From assembly GCA_900551005.1 (NCBI GenBank), contig URUL01000005.1, forward strand, positions 1-45,479: a stretch of 45,479 nt of DNA, given 5' to 3'. A program made the position numbers and the translations under genes. This document shows, in pieces, positions 8,081-16,207 of this stretch. Source of the DNA: an uncultured Ruminococcus sp. (lineage in GTDB: Bacteria; Bacillota; Clostridia; Oscillospirales; CAG-272). Below the pieces are notes generated by a model. It saw only the letters and a program-made list of their open reading frames with translations, did not search any database and was not told the origin of the DNA. Each line of letters opens with the position of its first letter. Position 1 is the first letter of the stretch.

Positions 8081-9448
8081 ATGAGTTTTCATCAAATAAA
8101 TTGCCTCGGCAAGGCAAAAAGAATATTTTTCGTAGGAATAGGCGGTATCAGCATGTCCTCGCTTGCATTCATATGCAAAAAAGCGGGATATGACGTTGCC
8201 GGCTCGGACCGAGCCGCAAGCGAAATGGTTGAAAAGCTGAAGGCTGTCGGTATCCCCGTCTTTCCCCGCCACGACGATAAAATTATCGAGGGCTATGACG
8301 CCGTCGTCTATACGGGTGCTATCCACGCAGACAATCCCGAACTTTCTCGTGCCAAGCGTGAAAATCTTCCTATTATATATAGAGCGACGCTCCTCGGCGA
8401 TATCATGAAAAATTATAAGACGCGGATAGGCATCTCCGGTATGCACGGCAAATCAAGCGCCACGGGAATGATCTCGCATCTTTTTCTCTCGGCAGGCAAG
8501 GACCCGACCGTGCTTTCCGGTGCGGAGATGAGCGAAACAGGCGGTGCTTACCGCCTCGGAAGCAAGGATTATTTCATTTTCGAGGCATGCGAATATATGG
8601 ATTCGTTCCTGCAGTTTTCGCCGCCGCTCTACGTCATACTCAATATCGGGCTCGACCATACCGACTATTTTTCGGGAATCGAACAGATAAAGGCGTCTTT
8701 CGCGCGATATGCGGACATCGCACTTTCAAATGGCGGCACGGCGCTTGTAAACGGCGATGACGAAAATACACTGGAAGCGACAAGCGCCTGCCATGGCAGA
8801 GTCACCTTCGGTATAAAAGATGCAGAACTCGATTACCGTGCGGAAAATATAAGCTATGATAAAGGAATAGCTTCCTTCTCCGTCATGCACGGAAAAAGAA
8901 AAGTCGCCGACATATCCCTCTCCGTTCCCGGTGCGCATAATATATATAATGCGCTCGCCGCATGCGCCGCAGGCGATATGAGCGGGCTCTCCTACCCGGA
9001 AATTTCCGCAGGCGTTTCTTCTTATTCGGGAATCAGCCGACGCTTCGAATATAAAGGAAGCGCGGGTGGCGCAGATATCTACATAGATTACGCCCATCAT
9101 CCGGCTGAAATCGCCGCCACCATATCCTGTGCCCGCGGAATATGCTCCGGCAAGGTGATATGTGCCTTCGAGCCGCATACATATTCGCGCACCAAAGCGC
9201 TCTATGACGATTTTATATCGGCACTCTCGAAAGCGGATGTGACCGTCATGCTGGATGTATACGCCGCAAGAGAGACGGATACGCTCGGCATATCCTCACG
9301 CGAGATGGCAAAATGTATAAAGAACGGATATTATGCGGAAAATTATGCAAAATGCGCCGAGATGCTCCGCTCATCCGCAGGCAAAAACGATGTCATTCTC
9401 ATTCTCGGAGCGGGGACGGTATGCCAAATAGCCGACTTTCTTGCATAA
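8081..9448 (+). CDS. murC: UDP-N-acetylmuramate-L-alanine ligase
   Basis: 455 residues, the normal MurC length. It adds L-alanine to UDP-MurNAc in the cytoplasm, the first peptide step of peptidoglycan synthesis. Domain 1 opens with the nucleotide-binding FVGIGGISMSSLA. The ATP loop is GMHGKSSATG (near 124), slightly unlike the usual GTHGKTTT but keeping GxHGK. The EACEY and NIGLDHTDYF motifs of the central domain and the DYAHHPAEI motif of MurC (near 332) follow. It starts at ATG 8081 with GGGGAG 10 bases upstream. It stands alone, divergent from spoVG, with only a weak hairpin behind it. Confidence 0.93.
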   Translation: MSFHQINCLGKAKRIFFVGIGGISMSSLAFICKKAGYDVAGSDRAASEMVEKLKAVGIPVFPRHDDKIIEGYDAVVYTGAIHADNPELSRAKRENLPIIYRATLLGDIMKNYKTRIGISGMHGKSSATGMISHLFLSAGKDPTVLSGAEMSETGGAYRLGSKDYFIFEACEYMDSFLQFSPPLYVILNIGLDHTDYFSGIEQIKASFARYADIALSNGGTALVNGDDENTLEATSACHGRVTFGIKDAELDYRAENISYDKGIASFSVMHGKRKVADISLSVPGAHNIYNALAACAAGDMSGLSYPEISAGVSSYSGISRRFEYKGSAGGADIYIDYAHHPAEIAATISCARGICSGKVICAFEPHTYSRTKALYDDFISALSKADVTVMLDVYAARETDTLGISSREMAKCIKNGYYAENYAKCAEMLRSSAGKNDVILILGAGTVCQIADFLA

Positions 9449-9534
9449 AATCAAGTTTCATGCATTAAAATATGCAAAAATTGATAAAAAATACGGATTT
9501 TTTAAATTTTTTTAAATAAATATTCAAAAAGCGA

Positions 9535-9563
9535 TTGACAAATCAATGGAAATAATGTATGAT
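9535..9563 (+). promoter_or_regulatory. promoter of the amino-acid ABC importer operon
   Basis: -35 TTGACA (9535-9540), 17-base spacer, -10 TATGAT (9558-9563), preceded by an AT-rich stretch of T-runs. The leader is about 40 bases, with ACGGAGGA at 9593-9600. Confidence 0.85.
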
Positions 9564-9609
9564 AAGCCCGTAAACAAAATTAACCTACATTTACGGAGGA
9601 ACAAACATC

Positions 9610-10524
9610 ATGAAAAAACTTTTATCCATTCTTTTTGCAGTCGCTTTTATATTCGGTTGCCTTGCCATGACAGCATGCGGTGAAACCGAATCACTCGATA
9701 AGGCATACAACAAATACCTTAAAGAGTGCACACTCAAAAACACAGACGGACTTCCCACACTCACCGTTGCAATGTCTCCCGACTTTGCTCCGATGGAGTT
9801 TGTGGACCTCGCCAAGAGCGGTTCGAACCAGTACGTAGGCTTCGATGTTCTCCTTGCAAACTACATCGCAAAAGAGCTGAATATGAAGCTCCTCATAAAG
9901 CCCATGAGCTTTGATGCGTGCATGGCAGCCGTTCAGTCCGGAAATGCAGACCTCGCCATCTCGGGCTTCTCATGGACAGCAGCACGTGCCGAAACATTCC
10001 TTATCACAGACTACTACGTAGCAGGTGAAAATGAAACGGAACAGGTAGTCATCACAACGAAAGCCAACGCAGGCAAGCTTACCAAAGCTTCTGATTTCAG
10101 CGGTCTCAAGGTCGGCACTCAGGGCGGTTCTCTCCAGGAGCTTCTCGTAACAGAACAGCTCGTTACCGCAGGTGCTCAGATCGTCAAGATGGAAAATCTC
10201 AATGACCTCGTTACGGCACTCAAAGCAGGAAATGTTGACGCTCTCGCAGTTGCAAAGGGCAACGGTGACGCTTTCATCGCTGATAACAAGGATTCCATAG
10301 ACTTCGCGGGATTTAAATTTGAAGTTGAAGAAAAATATAAGAACAATGTCATCCTCGTAGGCAAGAACAATGCAGAGCTCTGCGAAAAGGTAAACAAAGC
10401 TCTCGCAAAAGCAATGTCTGAAAACGTATACGACGACTGGTACGAAGCATGCCAGATCTATTCCGGCATAAAGACCAAGGACGATCTCGGTTACGATGAC
10501 GAGGGCAACAAAATAAGCGAATAA
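9610..10524 (+). CDS. amino-acid ABC transporter substrate-binding lipoprotein
   Basis: 304 residues. A lipoprotein signal peptide ends in the lipobox AMTAC, so the mature protein begins at Cys 24 and is anchored to the outer face of the membrane. The rest fits the family 3 solute-binding fold (polar amino acids): LTVAMSPDFAPMEF, GFDVLLANYIAKELN, then AAVQSGNADLAISGFSWT and GTQGGSLQELL at the expected spacing. The ligand is unknown; glutamine, cystine or another polar amino acid is likely. First gene of a four-gene operon. A strong hairpin without a T-run separates it from the permease gene, which would favour higher expression of the binding protein. Confidence 0.93.
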   Translation: MKKLLSILFAVAFIFGCLAMTACGETESLDKAYNKYLKECTLKNTDGLPTLTVAMSPDFAPMEFVDLAKSGSNQYVGFDVLLANYIAKELNMKLLIKPMSFDACMAAVQSGNADLAISGFSWTAARAETFLITDYYVAGENETEQVVITTKANAGKLTKASDFSGLKVGTQGGSLQELLVTEQLVTAGAQIVKMENLNDLVTALKAGNVDALAVAKGNGDAFIADNKDSIDFAGFKFEVEEKYKNNVILVGKNNAELCEKVNKALAKAMSENVYDDWYEACQIYSGIKTKDDLGYDDEGNKISE

Positions 10525-10539
10525 TCCGACTATGAACAA

Positions 10540-10570
10540 CAGCCGCCCCGGCCTTTGGTTGGGGCGGCTG
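10540..10570 (+). terminator. intra-operon hairpin after the binding-protein gene
   Basis: 10-bp stem CAGCCGCCCC/GGGGCGGCTG (10540-10549 / 10561-10570) without a following T-run. Hairpins at this place in ABC operons usually stabilise the binding-protein mRNA or stop part of the transcripts. Confidence 0.65.
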
Positions 10571-10598
10571 TACGGATAAAACTAAGGAGGAAAAACTT

Positions 10599-11297
10599 TT
10601 GAATTTTCTTGATATTATAAAAGACATGGGCATCATATTCTCAAAATATTGGCATGTCTTTCTCTTCCGGGGCATCGGCTATACACTGCTGCTGTCACTG
10701 ATAACGGTTGCCGGCGGTACGGTTATCGGTTCTCTGCTTTCAATCGGCAAAATGTCGCGCTTCAAGGTGCTTCGCGGTATCATCACAGCCCTCGTCGAAA
10801 TCGTCCGCGGAACGCCTACTCTTCTTCAGCTTTACGTAGGCTACTTCATCGTTCCGATGTTTTTCACATCGCTCAAAAATATCGATGCACAGCTCATGGC
10901 TTTCATATGCGTGGCTGTCGCCCTTGTCATCAACAGCGCCGCCTATGTTTCCGAGATTATCCGCTCGGGCATAGAATCCGTCGATAAAGGTCAGACGGAG
11001 GCCTCCCGCAGTCTCGGTCTTACGCAGGGCGTAACGATGATGAACATCGTTCTTCCGCAGGCAGTCAAGAATATCCTTCCTGCTCTCGGAAATGAATTTA
11101 TCACTATTATCAAGGAAACCTCTCTTGCCTCCACCTTCTTTGTCGGCGAGCTGATGACGGTTTACAAGAATATCGTCGGCGTTACGCACAATTCCCTGCC
11201 CACGCTGATGATCGTAGGTATCATCTACTTCATACTCACCTTCATGCTCTCAAAAGTTCTGAAATTCTTCGAAAGGAGGATGAAATCCCATGCTTGA
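10599..11297 (+). CDS. amino-acid ABC transporter permease (HisM/GlnP type)
   Basis: 232 residues with about five membrane segments. It forms the membrane channel of the importer. The family core is present: EIVRGTPTLLQLY near residue 68, and the ATPase-docking EAA loop (DKGQTEASRSLGLTQGVTMM, near 130) followed by IVLPQAVKNILPALGNEF. It uses a TTG start at 10599, 8 bases after a perfect AAGGAGG (10584-10590); the next ATG (10626) is too far from it. Its end overlaps the ATPase gene by 8 bases, so the two are translationally coupled. Confidence 0.93.
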   Translation: MNFLDIIKDMGIIFSKYWHVFLFRGIGYTLLLSLITVAGGTVIGSLLSIGKMSRFKVLRGIITALVEIVRGTPTLLQLYVGYFIVPMFFTSLKNIDAQLMAFICVAVALVINSAAYVSEIIRSGIESVDKGQTEASRSLGLTQGVTMMNIVLPQAVKNILPALGNEFITIIKETSLASTFFVGELMTVYKNIVGVTHNSLPTLMIVGIIYFILTFMLSKVLKFFERRMKSHA

Positions 11298-12294
11298 GAT
11301 AAAGAATGTTTTTAAGAATTTCGATTCGCTTGAGGTACTCAAGGGAATCTCAACCGAGATAAGCTCAGGCGAAGTCATATCCATCATCGGTCCCTCAGGC
11401 TCGGGAAAAAGCACCCTGCTTCGTTGCATGAACCTGCTCGAGCATCCTACCTTCGGAGAGGTATGGATGGAGGGCAAGCTGCTCACTCCTGTAGATCCCT
11501 ATCTGCATTTTGATATCATCCGCGCCTCCAAAACATATGCGCGCTTGACAGGCGAAGGCATGAGCGATGAAGATGCAATCGCCAAGATAAAAAAGGAAGA
11601 TCTGCTCCACGAGAAGCATAATGCCGAGGGAAAGGCGTATCGCGCCCTCATGAAAAAGACGTTTGAGGAAAACAGCATAGACATCAACCTCGCACGCCAA
11701 AAAATGGGCATGGTTTTCCAGCAGTTCAATCTCTTCGCCAATAAATCCGTCAAGGAAAACATCATGTTCGCCCCCGTCAAAATAGGCATATCGAACTATA
11801 AAAAAGCAAAGAAGCAAAACAGAATAATCGCGCTCTCCAATCTTTTTACAAAAGAAAAGAAGACTCCCGTAGCGCTTCCCGATGATCCCGCCACGGTACG
11901 TGCCAAAGCGGAGGCGAAGGCGATGGAGCTGCTTGCAAGAATCGGGCTTCAGGATAAGGCGGATGCCTATCCCTCAACACTCTCCGGCGGTCAGAAGCAG
12001 CGTATTGCCATTATCCGCGCCCTGGCGATGGAGCCGGACGTGATGCTCTTCGACGAGCCGACCTCTGCTCTCGACCCCGAGATGGTAGGCGAGGTTCTCG
12101 ACGTTATCAAGGATCTCGTGAAGAGCGGCATGACCAGCGTTATCGTAACACACGAAATGGGCTTCGCACGCGAGATCTCCGACAGAGTGATCTTCATGGA
12201 TGACGGCATCATCGCCGAAGAGGGTTCTCCCGCCGATATCTTCGGAAGCCCGCAAAACCCCAGAACAAAGGAATTTCTCAGCAAGGTACTGTAA
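11290..12294 (+). CDS. amino-acid ABC transporter ATPase with two insertions
   Basis: ATP-hydrolysing subunit of the importer (GlnQ/HisP type). All motifs are intact: Walker A GPSGSGKST (34-42), Q-loop FQQFN (143-147), signature LSGGQ (231-235), Walker B VMLFDEP (251-257) and the H-loop VTHE. At 334 residues it is about 90 longer than the usual 240-250. The excess sits in two places: about 60 residues between strand 3 and the Q-loop (roughly 70-130, charged and helical) and about 35 residues after the Q-loop region (roughly 173-205, basic). The frame is continuous, so these are true insertions. It overlaps the permease gene by 8 bases. Confidence 0.9.
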   Translation: MLEIKNVFKNFDSLEVLKGISTEISSGEVISIIGPSGSGKSTLLRCMNLLEHPTFGEVWMEGKLLTPVDPYLHFDIIRASKTYARLTGEGMSDEDAIAKIKKEDLLHEKHNAEGKAYRALMKKTFEENSIDINLARQKMGMVFQQFNLFANKSVKENIMFAPVKIGISNYKKAKKQNRIIALSNLFTKEKKTPVALPDDPATVRAKAEAKAMELLARIGLQDKADAYPSTLSGGQKQRIAIIRALAMEPDVMLFDEPTSALDPEMVGEVLDVIKDLVKSGMTSVIVTHEMGFAREISDRVIFMDDGIIAEEGSPADIFGSPQNPRTKEFLSKVL

Positions 12295-12296
12295 AA

Positions 12297-13730
12297 ATGG
12301 AAAACAGCAAAAAATATGCTCTTGATAAAATCGATGAAAGCTCTTCCCTCTTCGCAGACGTGAGCGATAAGATATGGGAATATGCGGAGCTTTCTCTCAA
12401 GGAATATAAATCCGCCGCGCTCTATCTCGAGGTTCTGAAAAAGCTCGGATTTGAGACAGAAGAAAATGTATGCGGTATCAAAACCGCATTCACAGGAAAA
12501 TACGGAAGTGGAAGTCCCGTCATCGGAATTCTCGCGGAATTTGATGCACTCTCCGGGCTTTCTCAGGTCGGCGGGATATGCGAGCAAAAGGAGCTTGTCG
12601 AGGACGGCTGCGGTCACGGCTGCGGTCATAATTTGCTCGGCGCGGGCGCGCTCGCCGCTGCCTATGCCGTAAAACTCTGGCTTGAAGAAACAAAAAACAG
12701 CGGCACCGTCATATTTTACGGCTGTCCCGGCGAAGAGGGCGGCGCCTCAAAGGCGTTCATGGCACGTGAAAACATATGGCGCTCTCTCGATGCGGCGCTG
12801 ACATGGCATCCGAATGACTGCAATGAAGTCGCCACCGGCGGAAGCAATGCCTGCATACAGGTGCTCTATAAATTCAAGGGCAAGGCGGCACATGCGGCGG
12901 GAAATCCCGAGGACGGCAGAAGCGCACTCGATGCCGTGGAGCTGATGAACGTCGGCGTTCAGTTTCTGCGCGAGCATATGAAGGATGATGCGCGCATTCA
13001 CTACGCGATCACAGACGGCGGCGGACTCTCACCGAATGTCGTGCAGCCTCACGCCGCAGTGCTCTATATGGTGCGCTCGCCTCATGTGGATGAAGCGGTA
13101 GCTCTCGAAAAGCGTGTCGATAAGATAGCCGAGGGCGCAGCGCTCATGACAGAAACAACGTTTGAAAAAGTGTTTATCGACGGCACCGCCGATACCATAT
13201 CAAACCACACGCTCGAAGAGCTTGCCTATAAAAATTTCGCCGAGATCGGCGTTCCGCAGTATACGGGATCGGAACTTGATTTTGCGGATAAGCTCGCCCA
13301 AGGGCTTCCTGCGACAGCCTGCGGAATCGGAGCGGAATATGACGCCAAAATAAAAGAAGCCGTGAAAGAAGCGCAAAAAGCCGCAGGACACAGCATGAAC
13401 GCATTCCTCTGCCCGTATTATGACGGAACGGCATTCTGCCCCGGTTCTACCGACGTGGGCGATGTAAGCTGGCAGACGCCGACAGTTCAGGTTCACGTCG
13501 CGGCATACCCCAACGCCACCCCCGGCCATTCATGGCAGATAGTTTCCTGCGGAAATACGGCGATAGCACACAAGGCGCTTCTCTGTGCAGGCAAAGTCAT
13601 CGCCGCCACGGCAATAGACCTTTTTACCTCACCGCAGATCCTCGAAAAAGCAAAAGCCGAATTTCAAAAAGCCACGGAGAAGGGCTATACCTGCCCCGTA
13701 CCCGCAGGCGAAGAGCCGAAAGCGATCTGA
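12297..13730 (+). CDS. M20 family amidohydrolase (AbgB-like)
   Basis: 477 residues, cytoplasmic zinc-dependent amidohydrolase similar to AbgB, the p-aminobenzoyl-glutamate hydrolase subunit. Visible motifs are GILAEFDALSG (near 77), GHGCGHNLLGAGALAA (near 105), the YGCPGEEGG motif with the catalytic Glu pair (near 142), and a dimerisation insert beginning at ALTWHPNDCNEV. It starts 2 bases after the ATPase stop and is the last gene of the importer operon. This suggests the importer brings in an amide or peptide conjugate that this enzyme splits. The exact substrate (aminoacyl conjugate, dipeptide or pABA-Glu) is not determined. Confidence 0.88.
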   Translation: MENSKKYALDKIDESSSLFADVSDKIWEYAELSLKEYKSAALYLEVLKKLGFETEENVCGIKTAFTGKYGSGSPVIGILAEFDALSGLSQVGGICEQKELVEDGCGHGCGHNLLGAGALAAAYAVKLWLEETKNSGTVIFYGCPGEEGGASKAFMARENIWRSLDAALTWHPNDCNEVATGGSNACIQVLYKFKGKAAHAAGNPEDGRSALDAVELMNVGVQFLREHMKDDARIHYAITDGGGLSPNVVQPHAAVLYMVRSPHVDEAVALEKRVDKIAEGAALMTETTFEKVFIDGTADTISNHTLEELAYKNFAEIGVPQYTGSELDFADKLAQGLPATACGIGAEYDAKIKEAVKEAQKAAGHSMNAFLCPYYDGTAFCPGSTDVGDVSWQTPTVQVHVAAYPNATPGHSWQIVSCGNTAIAHKALLCAGKVIAATAIDLFTSPQILEKAKAEFQKATEKGYTCPVPAGEEPKAI

Positions 13731-13765
13731 TAAAAAAATCTCTCCTCCTTAAGTTTTTATTTTTG

Positions 13766-13815
13766 ATAAAAGTACAGGCACAGCAATGGTTTTCATGCTG
13801 TGCCTGTACTTTTAT
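13766..13815. terminator. bidirectional terminator between the M20 gene and the two-component system
   Basis: Nearly perfect 20-bp stem (13766-13785 / 13796-13815) around a 10-base loop, with A-rich and T-rich flanks. It ends both convergent transcripts. Confidence 0.85.
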
Positions 13816-13825
13816 ACTTTTGTAT
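13814..13825 (+). repeat. short motif ATACTTTTGTAT
   Basis: One of six occurrences of the ATAC(A/T)TTTGTAT motif. It sits directly on the right foot of the terminator stem at 13766-13815. Confidence 0.45.
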
Positions 13826-13833
13826 ATTATCGT

Positions 13834-14810
13834 TCAGAGCGTCACCGTAAATACGATTTTTCTGCCGCCTTCGGCAGGAGATACCGAAATCTTTCCGTGA
13901 TGCATCTCGGTGATTGCCTTGGCTACGGAAAGTCCGATGCCATGTCCTCCGACTTCGCTGTTACGCGAGCCGTCCGGGCGATAAAACCGCTCGAAAAGAA
14001 GGCTCAGATCTCCCTGCGGCAATGTATCCACCGCGTTGGAAACGGTTATTTTTTTGCTTTTGCCCGATTGTGAGAGTGCAAAGCAAATTTCAGAGCCGTC
14101 TGCTTCTTGATCACATCTGTCCATTCATTTCCGCCCGTGCTTATCTCGAGCGCTTCACAGCTCGCATCTATCACGGTAAGCGGTGTTTTGAGCTCATGGC
14201 TCGCATCGGTGATGAAACGCTTCTGCTTTTTATACGTGCGCTCCACGGGGCGTATAACCAAGCCGGAGAAAAAGATGATGAGAGCAAGCGCAACGGCAAA
14301 ACCTCCGATACTGACAAATATGCTTGAGCGCAGAAAATCGCTGAAAACATCGAGATCTCTGCTGCAGTCGAGGAATATATATGATATTCCGTCGCCGCTC
14401 TCATATGTCGTAAATTTGAAATTGCCCTTGAAGCCGTTCGTTTTACCCGCGGCAAAGAGCGAAACCGCATATTTCTCTGCCTGCTCGGCATCAACGGCAG
14501 CGATTCGCTCTGTATCGGCAGAAATAAAACTGCCGTCAGGGCTCAGCTTCACCGTGAAAAACCGCGTTTCAAACGGCGTTTCGGGGGACATACCTCCCAT
14601 CATCGGTTTTCCCGAATTATTTCCCGACGGTCTGTCATCGCGCCATGGAAACTTGCCGCCGTTTTCAGCCAAAAGTGTGAGCTTTTCATCCGCACTTCTG
14701 CATATGTCCAAGTAACTGCGGATATTGATCGTCACTATAATGGAAAAAAGTACTATCGCAACGGAAAGCGCCGCCGTCACGATAAATTTCATGCGCAGCT
14801 TCTTAAGCAT
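13834..14810 (-). pseudogene. sensor histidine kinase, frameshifted with internal deletion
   Basis: The 5' part (14810 down to about 14080) reads as a normal sensor kinase: membrane helices at about 8-30 and 162-184, an extracytoplasmic domain between them, and the phospho-acceptor motif SHELKTPLTV (His 205). After NEWTDVIKKQ the frame runs on for about 20 unrelated residues to a stop at 14046. The kinase ATP-binding end (LFERFYRPDGSRN, then GGHGIGLSVAKAI) continues in another frame to the stop at 13834. Between the two parts the second DHp helix and the whole N-box region are missing, roughly 60-80 residues by family architecture. It overlaps the response regulator gene by 8 bases. A kinase without an N box cannot bind ATP normally, so this is a loss of function unless the assembly is wrong here. 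Confidence 0.85.
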
Positions 14811-15480
14811 TTCCTTCCTCCAGGGTATATCCTATATTTCGTGCCGCCTTAATCGAAACCGATGAACCAAGCAACTTCAACTTCTTGCGCAGATAGGAAA
14901 TATATGTCCATACCACGTTTATCTCCGTCTCGCTCTCATACCCCCAGACCTTGTCCATGATGAGCTCCGGAGAGATAAGCTGTCCGGGGTTTTTCATGAG
15001 CATTTCCATTATCTGAAATTCCTTGGAGGTCAGCAGCAATCTTTTATTCGGTGATATCAACTCAAATGAAACTCTGTCCAGACGGATATCGCCGAAGGAA
15101 AGCTCATTGTCCGCAATACCGGCCTGCCTGCGCAACATCGCACGTATCCGTGCGAGAAGCTCCTTCGTATTGAAAGGTTTGGTCAGATAGTCATCGGCAC
15201 CGCAGTCAAGCCCTAGAACCTTGTCATCCGTCTCAGACTTCGCCGTGAGCAAGAGTACAGGGATATTATTCCCTTTCGCACGTATTGTTCTGAGAACCGT
15301 GAGCCCGTCCGCCTTCGGCATCATGATATCAAGTACGGCACCGTCATAAAGCCCGGTTTCAAGATAATCTATGGCATCCGCTCCGTTGTAGACGGCATCC
15401 ACGGAATAGTTATTATGCCGCAGTATCGTGCAGAGCGCGCCGGAAAGCGCCTTTTCATCCTCTGCCAAAAGAAGTCTCAT
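14803..15480 (-). CDS. OmpR/PhoB-family response regulator
   Basis: 225 residues. N-terminal receiver domain with acidic pocket Glu7/Asp8, phospho-acceptor Asp51 (VLDIMMPKADG) and Lys101 (LTKPF). The C-terminal winged-helix DNA-binding domain has the usual LTSKEFQIMEMLMKNPGQ and VWGYESE features. The start at 15480 is preferred over the more upstream in-frame ATG (15543): GGGGGTG lies 7 bases before it and the receiver fold begins with MRLLLAEDEK. It is intact while its partner kinase is broken, so it is either an orphan, phosphorylated by another kinase, or on its way to loss. Confidence 0.93.
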   Translation of the reverse strand: MRLLLAEDEKALSGALCTILRHNNYSVDAVYNGADAIDYLETGLYDGAVLDIMMPKADGLTVLRTIRAKGNNIPVLLLTAKSETDDKVLGLDCGADDYLTKPFNTKELLARIRAMLRRQAGIADNELSFGDIRLDRVSFELISPNKRLLLTSKEFQIMEMLMKNPGQLISPELIMDKVWGYESETEINVVWTYISYLRKKLKLLGSSVSIKAARNIGYTLEEGNA

Positions 15481-15592
15481 TCGCTTCACCCCCGTATTCA
15501 CCGATATTTTAATATACAAAGCTAAAATAAACTTAAAAATCAAAAATATATTCCGATTATCTATCCCTTGTATTGTATATCATATTTTTTTC

Positions 15593-15621
15593 AGAATATC
15601 ACAAAGTGCCGTCTTTGTCAA
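15593..15621 (-). promoter_or_regulatory. promoter of the two-component operon
   Basis: Minus strand: -35 TTGACA (15616-15621), 17-base spacer, -10 TATTCT (15593-15598). The leader is about 105 bases and AT-rich, with TTTAAGTTTATTTTAGC on the minus strand, which could hold OmpR-type sites. Confidence 0.65.
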
Positions 15622-15631
15622 CGAAAAAGCA

Positions 15632-15660
15632 TTGACAGACTTTATTTTATATGATATGAT
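15632..15660 (+). promoter_or_regulatory. promoter of the P-loop kinase operon
   Basis: -35 TTGACA (15632-15637), 17-base spacer, -10 TATGAT (15655-15660). Its -35 box is only 10 bases from the -35 box of the divergent promoter. Confidence 0.85.
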
Positions 15661-15688
15661 AGGCTTGAAAAACTGACGGAGGTGCGCT

Positions 15689-16207
15689 TTGAAAAAGGTA
15701 ATCATCATCGGTTCGCCGGGAGCCGGAAAATCGACACTTGCATTTGCGCTCTCAGCAAAGACACGCTTGCCGCTCGTTCATCTCGATCAGCTTTTCTGGC
15801 ATGAGGGCTGGATTGAATCCGATCGCGAGGATTTTGATGCGCGGCTTGCATGCGAGCTTGAAAAGCCCGAATGGATCATCGATGGGAATTATTCACGAAC
15901 CCTGCCACAGAGACTCGAAAAATGCGATACCGTCATTTTTCTCGACCTGCCGCGCAGGTCATGTCTCATGGGAGTGATCAGACGCGTACTTCGTTATCGC
16001 GGAAAAACGCGCCCCGATATGGCCGAGGGATGTCCCGAGAAGATAGACCGCGAATTTCTGTCGTACGTCTGGCATTTCAGAAAGAAGAATATTCCGGCAA
16101 TAAAAGCACTACTTTCAAACTGCAAAACTGCCGAAATAATAACTCTGCACTCTCGCAGGGAGATAAAAAAATTTATTTCCGATAGGAAAAAAGGAGAAGA
16201 AATATGA
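15689..16207 (+). CDS. P-loop kinase of the adenylate kinase / FlaR-like family
   Basis: 172 residues with Walker A GSPGAGKST (8-16) and the family pattern LVHLDQLFWHEGW, WIIDGNYSRTLPQRLE and DTVIFLDLPRR. These are features of the AAA/adenylate-kinase-like proteins often annotated as 'DNA topology modulation protein FlaR'. A nucleotide or small-molecule kinase activity is likely; the substrate is unknown, and the topology role in that name is doubtful. It uses a TTG start, 6 bases after GGAGG (15678-15682). The last codons overlap the next gene by 4 bases (ATGA). Confidence 0.85.
   Translation: MKKVIIIGSPGAGKSTLAFALSAKTRLPLVHLDQLFWHEGWIESDREDFDARLACELEKPEWIIDGNYSRTLPQRLEKCDTVIFLDLPRRSCLMGVIRRVLRYRGKTRPDMAEGCPEKIDREFLSYVWHFRKKNIPAIKALLSNCKTAEIITLHSRREIKKFISDRKKGEEI

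Noticed and set aside
9820..9829. GGTTCGAACC, like a tRNA T-loop
   Set aside because: It lies inside the binding-protein gene and no acceptor, anticodon or D stem fits around it.
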